From the NCBI RefSeq assembly GCF_000802225.1, contig NZ_JTDI01000002.1:516501-580500 (forward strand): a stretch of DNA of 64,000 nt, written 5' to 3'. This DNA comes from Novosphingobium malaysiense. Its GTDB lineage: Bacteria > Pseudomonadota > Alphaproteobacteria > Sphingomonadales > Sphingomonadaceae. The translations under genes and the position numbers were made by a program. The notes under the pieces are model-generated. The model did not search any database. It saw nothing but the letters and a program-made list of their open reading frames with translations, and was not told the origin of the DNA. Below are positions 61,888 through 64,000 of this stretch, piece after piece. The stretch's first letter is position 1; each line of letters opens with the position of its first letter.

Positions 61888-63528
61888 TCAGGCTTCCTCG
61901 AACAAAAGGCGCGCATTCTCCCATCGCCCGGCGGCGGCATCCTGCGGGCTTATCCAGAACTGGAACATACCCAGTTCGCCCCAGCGCCATTCCATCATGT
62001 CATCGTAGGCGAGTTGCAGGAGCAGGATTTCGCCGGCTTGGGCATGCTCGGTAGATTGCCGGCCGGCGCCGGGGCCGAACATCTGGTGCTGGTGGCGTAT
62101 CGGCAGACGGTATTCGCGGTTGATCCTGTCCAGTTGGTCGTCAGGCATGGCTGCCAGGGCTTCGGGCGCATCGGTCACCATCGTGCGCAGCGAAAGGGCT
62201 GCAAGGTCCGCGAGCGTGAGCGGCGCGTTGTAGCGAACGACTTCGGAACAGTTGGCATGCAGCTCGGCGAGGAACTCCTCGATGAGCCCGTATTCCTCGG
62301 CCGTGAGCTGCTGCCAAGGGTCCCGCCCGGCCACGAACTGTTCGAGCGCGGCGATCATGTCGGGAATGCCGTCGCGTTGGGCTTCTATCGCCGCGAGGTC
62401 CGCCTGCCGCTGGGCAAGATGTTCGCGGGCGGCCTCGAGGCGGGCATCGTCCGGGCCTCCGTCGGCCTCGATGGCGGCGACCGCTTCTTCTGCCTGCCGA
62501 ACGCTGTCGCGCCTTAGCGCCACCGGGCGTTTTGCCTCTTCGATTGCGACATGAAGCTGGTCGGCCAGGTGATTGACCCCATGCCACCACAGATAGGGTG
62601 AACCCTCGGCGCCGAAAGGCCCATTGCGCGGGGCTGCATGAGGCGCGAGCAGGTCGGTCATGACAGTTTCGGTTTCCTGTCGATGCGCTGCGTCGCCGGG
62701 GCCGCGCAGCACTTCCGGCAAATCGAGAGCGACGGGTTCAACCGGCCAGAATGGAAAGAAATGGCGGCTAAGGCGATTGGCTTTCGTCGGCAGGGAGAAA
62801 CCGCCCTCGTCGAAGGCCGGAGGCAGGTTCTGCGGCGGTTCGGCGAAGTCCCAATGGCCTTCCGGCACTGCGACCACGGCGCCCGTGCCGAGGAAGAACG
62901 CCAACGAACCCGTATGCGGCAAGGGACTTTCGGGGCAGGCCGCAGCGAGTTCGGCAAGATCGATCTGCGCCGCGAAGGGCAGGGGCGTGCCGCCTGTATC
63001 GCAAGGCCAGGCAGCTTCACCGAGCCGAGGCAGTCCGCCCAGCCAGCTGCGATCATCGAACCAGTCGCGGTCCCGTTCTCTCGGCTTGCGTATCAGCACG
63101 ACCGGCCGTGGCCCATTGCCCGCATCCGGGCCTGCGGCTTCGGCACTATCGCCGATGGCGCGACGGCGCAGGCTGGCGATCCTGTCTTCCTGCGACATCG
63201 GTTCGGGGCGCCATACCGGGCCCGGCGCCGCATAGGCGGGCGATGCTTCATCGGGCCGCCTGGACTTTGCCGCTTTCCTGTCCACCGGCCCTTCGCCGAT
63301 GGTCAGGGCGACAAGCAGGACGAGCACGATACCGAGCAGGAGAAATGCAATGATCGCGGCATTTCGTCCACCCAGCGCAATGGCGTGGGCCGCCGCTTCA
63401 TCGAGCAGGGACAGGATGCGTCGGGCGGCCGGGGAATCGGTGGGAGAGGCGATTGGCGCAAGGCCGACATAGGCGGCCATCAGGGCGCTGAGCCCGAAGA
63501 CCGCGATCATCGCCAATACTCTTTTCAT
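61888..63528 (-). CDS. DUF1963 family membrane-anchored protein
   Basis: A 546-residue protein. Two N-terminal hydrophobic segments (about 3-25 and 55-78) anchor it in the membrane. The DUF1963 (YwqG-like) domain occupies most of the rest; it contains SWLGGLPRLGEAAWP and PFAAQIDLAEL near 165-215 and a long helical insert at about 340-390 with a coiled-coil pattern. It closes with LLLQLAYDDMMEWRWGELGMFQFWI. The function of the family is not known. The ATG at 63528 is used. Confidence 0.88.
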   Translation of the reverse strand: MKRVLAMIAVFGLSALMAAYVGLAPIASPTDSPAARRILSLLDEAAAHAIALGGRNAAIIAFLLLGIVLVLLVALTIGEGPVDRKAAKSRRPDEASPAYAAPGPVWRPEPMSQEDRIASLRRRAIGDSAEAAGPDAGNGPRPVVLIRKPRERDRDWFDDRSWLGGLPRLGEAAWPCDTGGTPLPFAAQIDLAELAAACPESPLPHTGSLAFFLGTGAVVAVPEGHWDFAEPPQNLPPAFDEGGFSLPTKANRLSRHFFPFWPVEPVALDLPEVLRGPGDAAHRQETETVMTDLLAPHAAPRNGPFGAEGSPYLWWHGVNHLADQLHVAIEEAKRPVALRRDSVRQAEEAVAAIEADGGPDDARLEAAREHLAQRQADLAAIEAQRDGIPDMIAALEQFVAGRDPWQQLTAEEYGLIEEFLAELHANCSEVVRYNAPLTLADLAALSLRTMVTDAPEALAAMPDDQLDRINREYRLPIRHQHQMFGPGAGRQSTEHAQAGEILLLQLAYDDMMEWRWGELGMFQFWISPQDAAAGRWENARLLFEEA

Positions 63529-63649
63529 GCCTGCCCCCTGCGTTCCCGGCAGTATTCCCCTAAATCGCGATGGCTGGATTCATTCAATCCGGGGAGAAGC
63601 ATGCGCAATCCCGTGCGCGGCAAATGACGCGGTGTTATCCCCAGTATTC

Positions 63650-64000
63650 ATGGCAAAGCTCTACTTTTACTACGCCAGCATGAATGCGGGGAAGTCCGCG
63701 ACGCTGCTGCAGGCGAATTTCAACTACAACGAGCGCGGAATGCGCACGATGCTCTGGACGGCGGAGCTCGACGACCGCAGCGGGCAGCGGGGCGACGGAC
63801 ACGCCATCGAAAGCCGCATCGGCCTGCATGCCGGGGCGCATCGCTTTTCCCGTGAAACCGACCTGCTGAACCGCGTCCAGGACACCCATGCGGTGGAGCC
63901 GCTGTCCTGCGTGCTCGTGGACGAGGCGCAGTTTCTTACGCCCGAGCAGGTGTGGCAGTGCGCCGACATTGCCGACAAGGCGAACATTCCGGTGCTCTGC
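63650..64000 (+). CDS. tdk: Thymidine kinase (N-terminal part)
   Basis: The window edge cuts the gene; 117 residues are visible. The start reads MAKLYFYYASMNAGKSATLL, where the P-loop SMNAGKS is typical of the Tdk type; later LVDEAQFL is the DEAQF Walker B/substrate region. It phosphorylates thymidine. The ATG at 63650 begins directly with the family N-terminus. Confidence 0.94.
   Translation, partial: MAKLYFYYASMNAGKSATLLQANFNYNERGMRTMLWTAELDDRSGQRGDGHAIESRIGLHAGAHRFSRETDLLNRVQDTHAVEPLSCVLVDEAQFLTPEQVWQCADIADKANIPVLC

Overview
The window is high-GC, densely coded chromosomal DNA of an alphaproteobacterium, most probably a sphingomonad close to Novosphingobium or Sphingobium. This placement rests on gene content rather than a database search: large TonB-dependent receptors, a UrcA-family protein, a CrtZ carotenoid hydroxylase, the alphaproteobacterial ATPase zeta inhibitor (DUF1476), and an extended NusA and InfB. 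Both ends cut genes: a DUF885 protein on the left and thymidine kinase on the right. I see no CRISPR array, rRNA operon, integrase or insertion sequence. One tRNA gene, tRNA-Arg(TCT), is present.

Layout. 0-20 kb: DUF885 protein, an RNase H-like protein coupled to rarA, a glycosyltransferase, a cluster of His/Tyr/Arg-rich secreted proteins, an outer-membrane barrel, typA, a TonB receptor, small DUF805 and RDD membrane proteins, a lipoprotein-export-like ABC pair beside a TesA-like esterase, recF and a queuosine-precursor transporter. 20-31 kb: an epoxide-hydrolase homologue whose nucleophile is Asn instead of Asp, tRNA-Arg, a TonB receptor divergent from a cytochrome P450 and an RNase Z-like hydrolase, a tandem universal stress protein facing a P-type ATPase, and UrcA. 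31-41 kb: a malonyl-CoA-synthetase-like enzyme, a secreted tyrosine phosphatase, an MFS permease, a NUDIX hydrolase, grxD-bolA, the ATPase inhibitor, and leuC-leuD with an unannotated 56-residue membrane protein between them. 41-48 kb: alpha/beta hydrolase, crtZ, an FNT channel, a sterol-desaturase-type enzyme, ybaN-sufE, and pncC (cinA C-terminal type) overlapping nadE.

48-54 kb is the most unusual stretch. A phage-shock operon on the minus strand (small membrane protein, pspA, pspC and three PspB-like paralogues) starts at a textbook sigma-54 promoter and diverges from pspF. Immediately behind pspF lies a four-gene module on the plus strand: a LuxR-type regulator with a C-terminal membrane anchor, a small helical protein, a multi-pass membrane protein and a short RadC/JAB metallo-protein. 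The module ends before a perfect 37-nt palindrome that precedes the translation operon.

54-64 kb: rimP-nusA-ylxR/L7Ae-infB, DUF1697, rbfA, an alpha/beta hydrolase, a DUF1963 protein and the start of tdk.

Functional links within the window include NAD salvage (pncC-nadE), Fe-S handling (grxD-bolA, sufE), leucine synthesis (leuC-leuD) and translation start (rimP, nusA, infB, rbfA). Start codons were chosen by Shine-Dalgarno spacing where possible; several are GTG or TTG.
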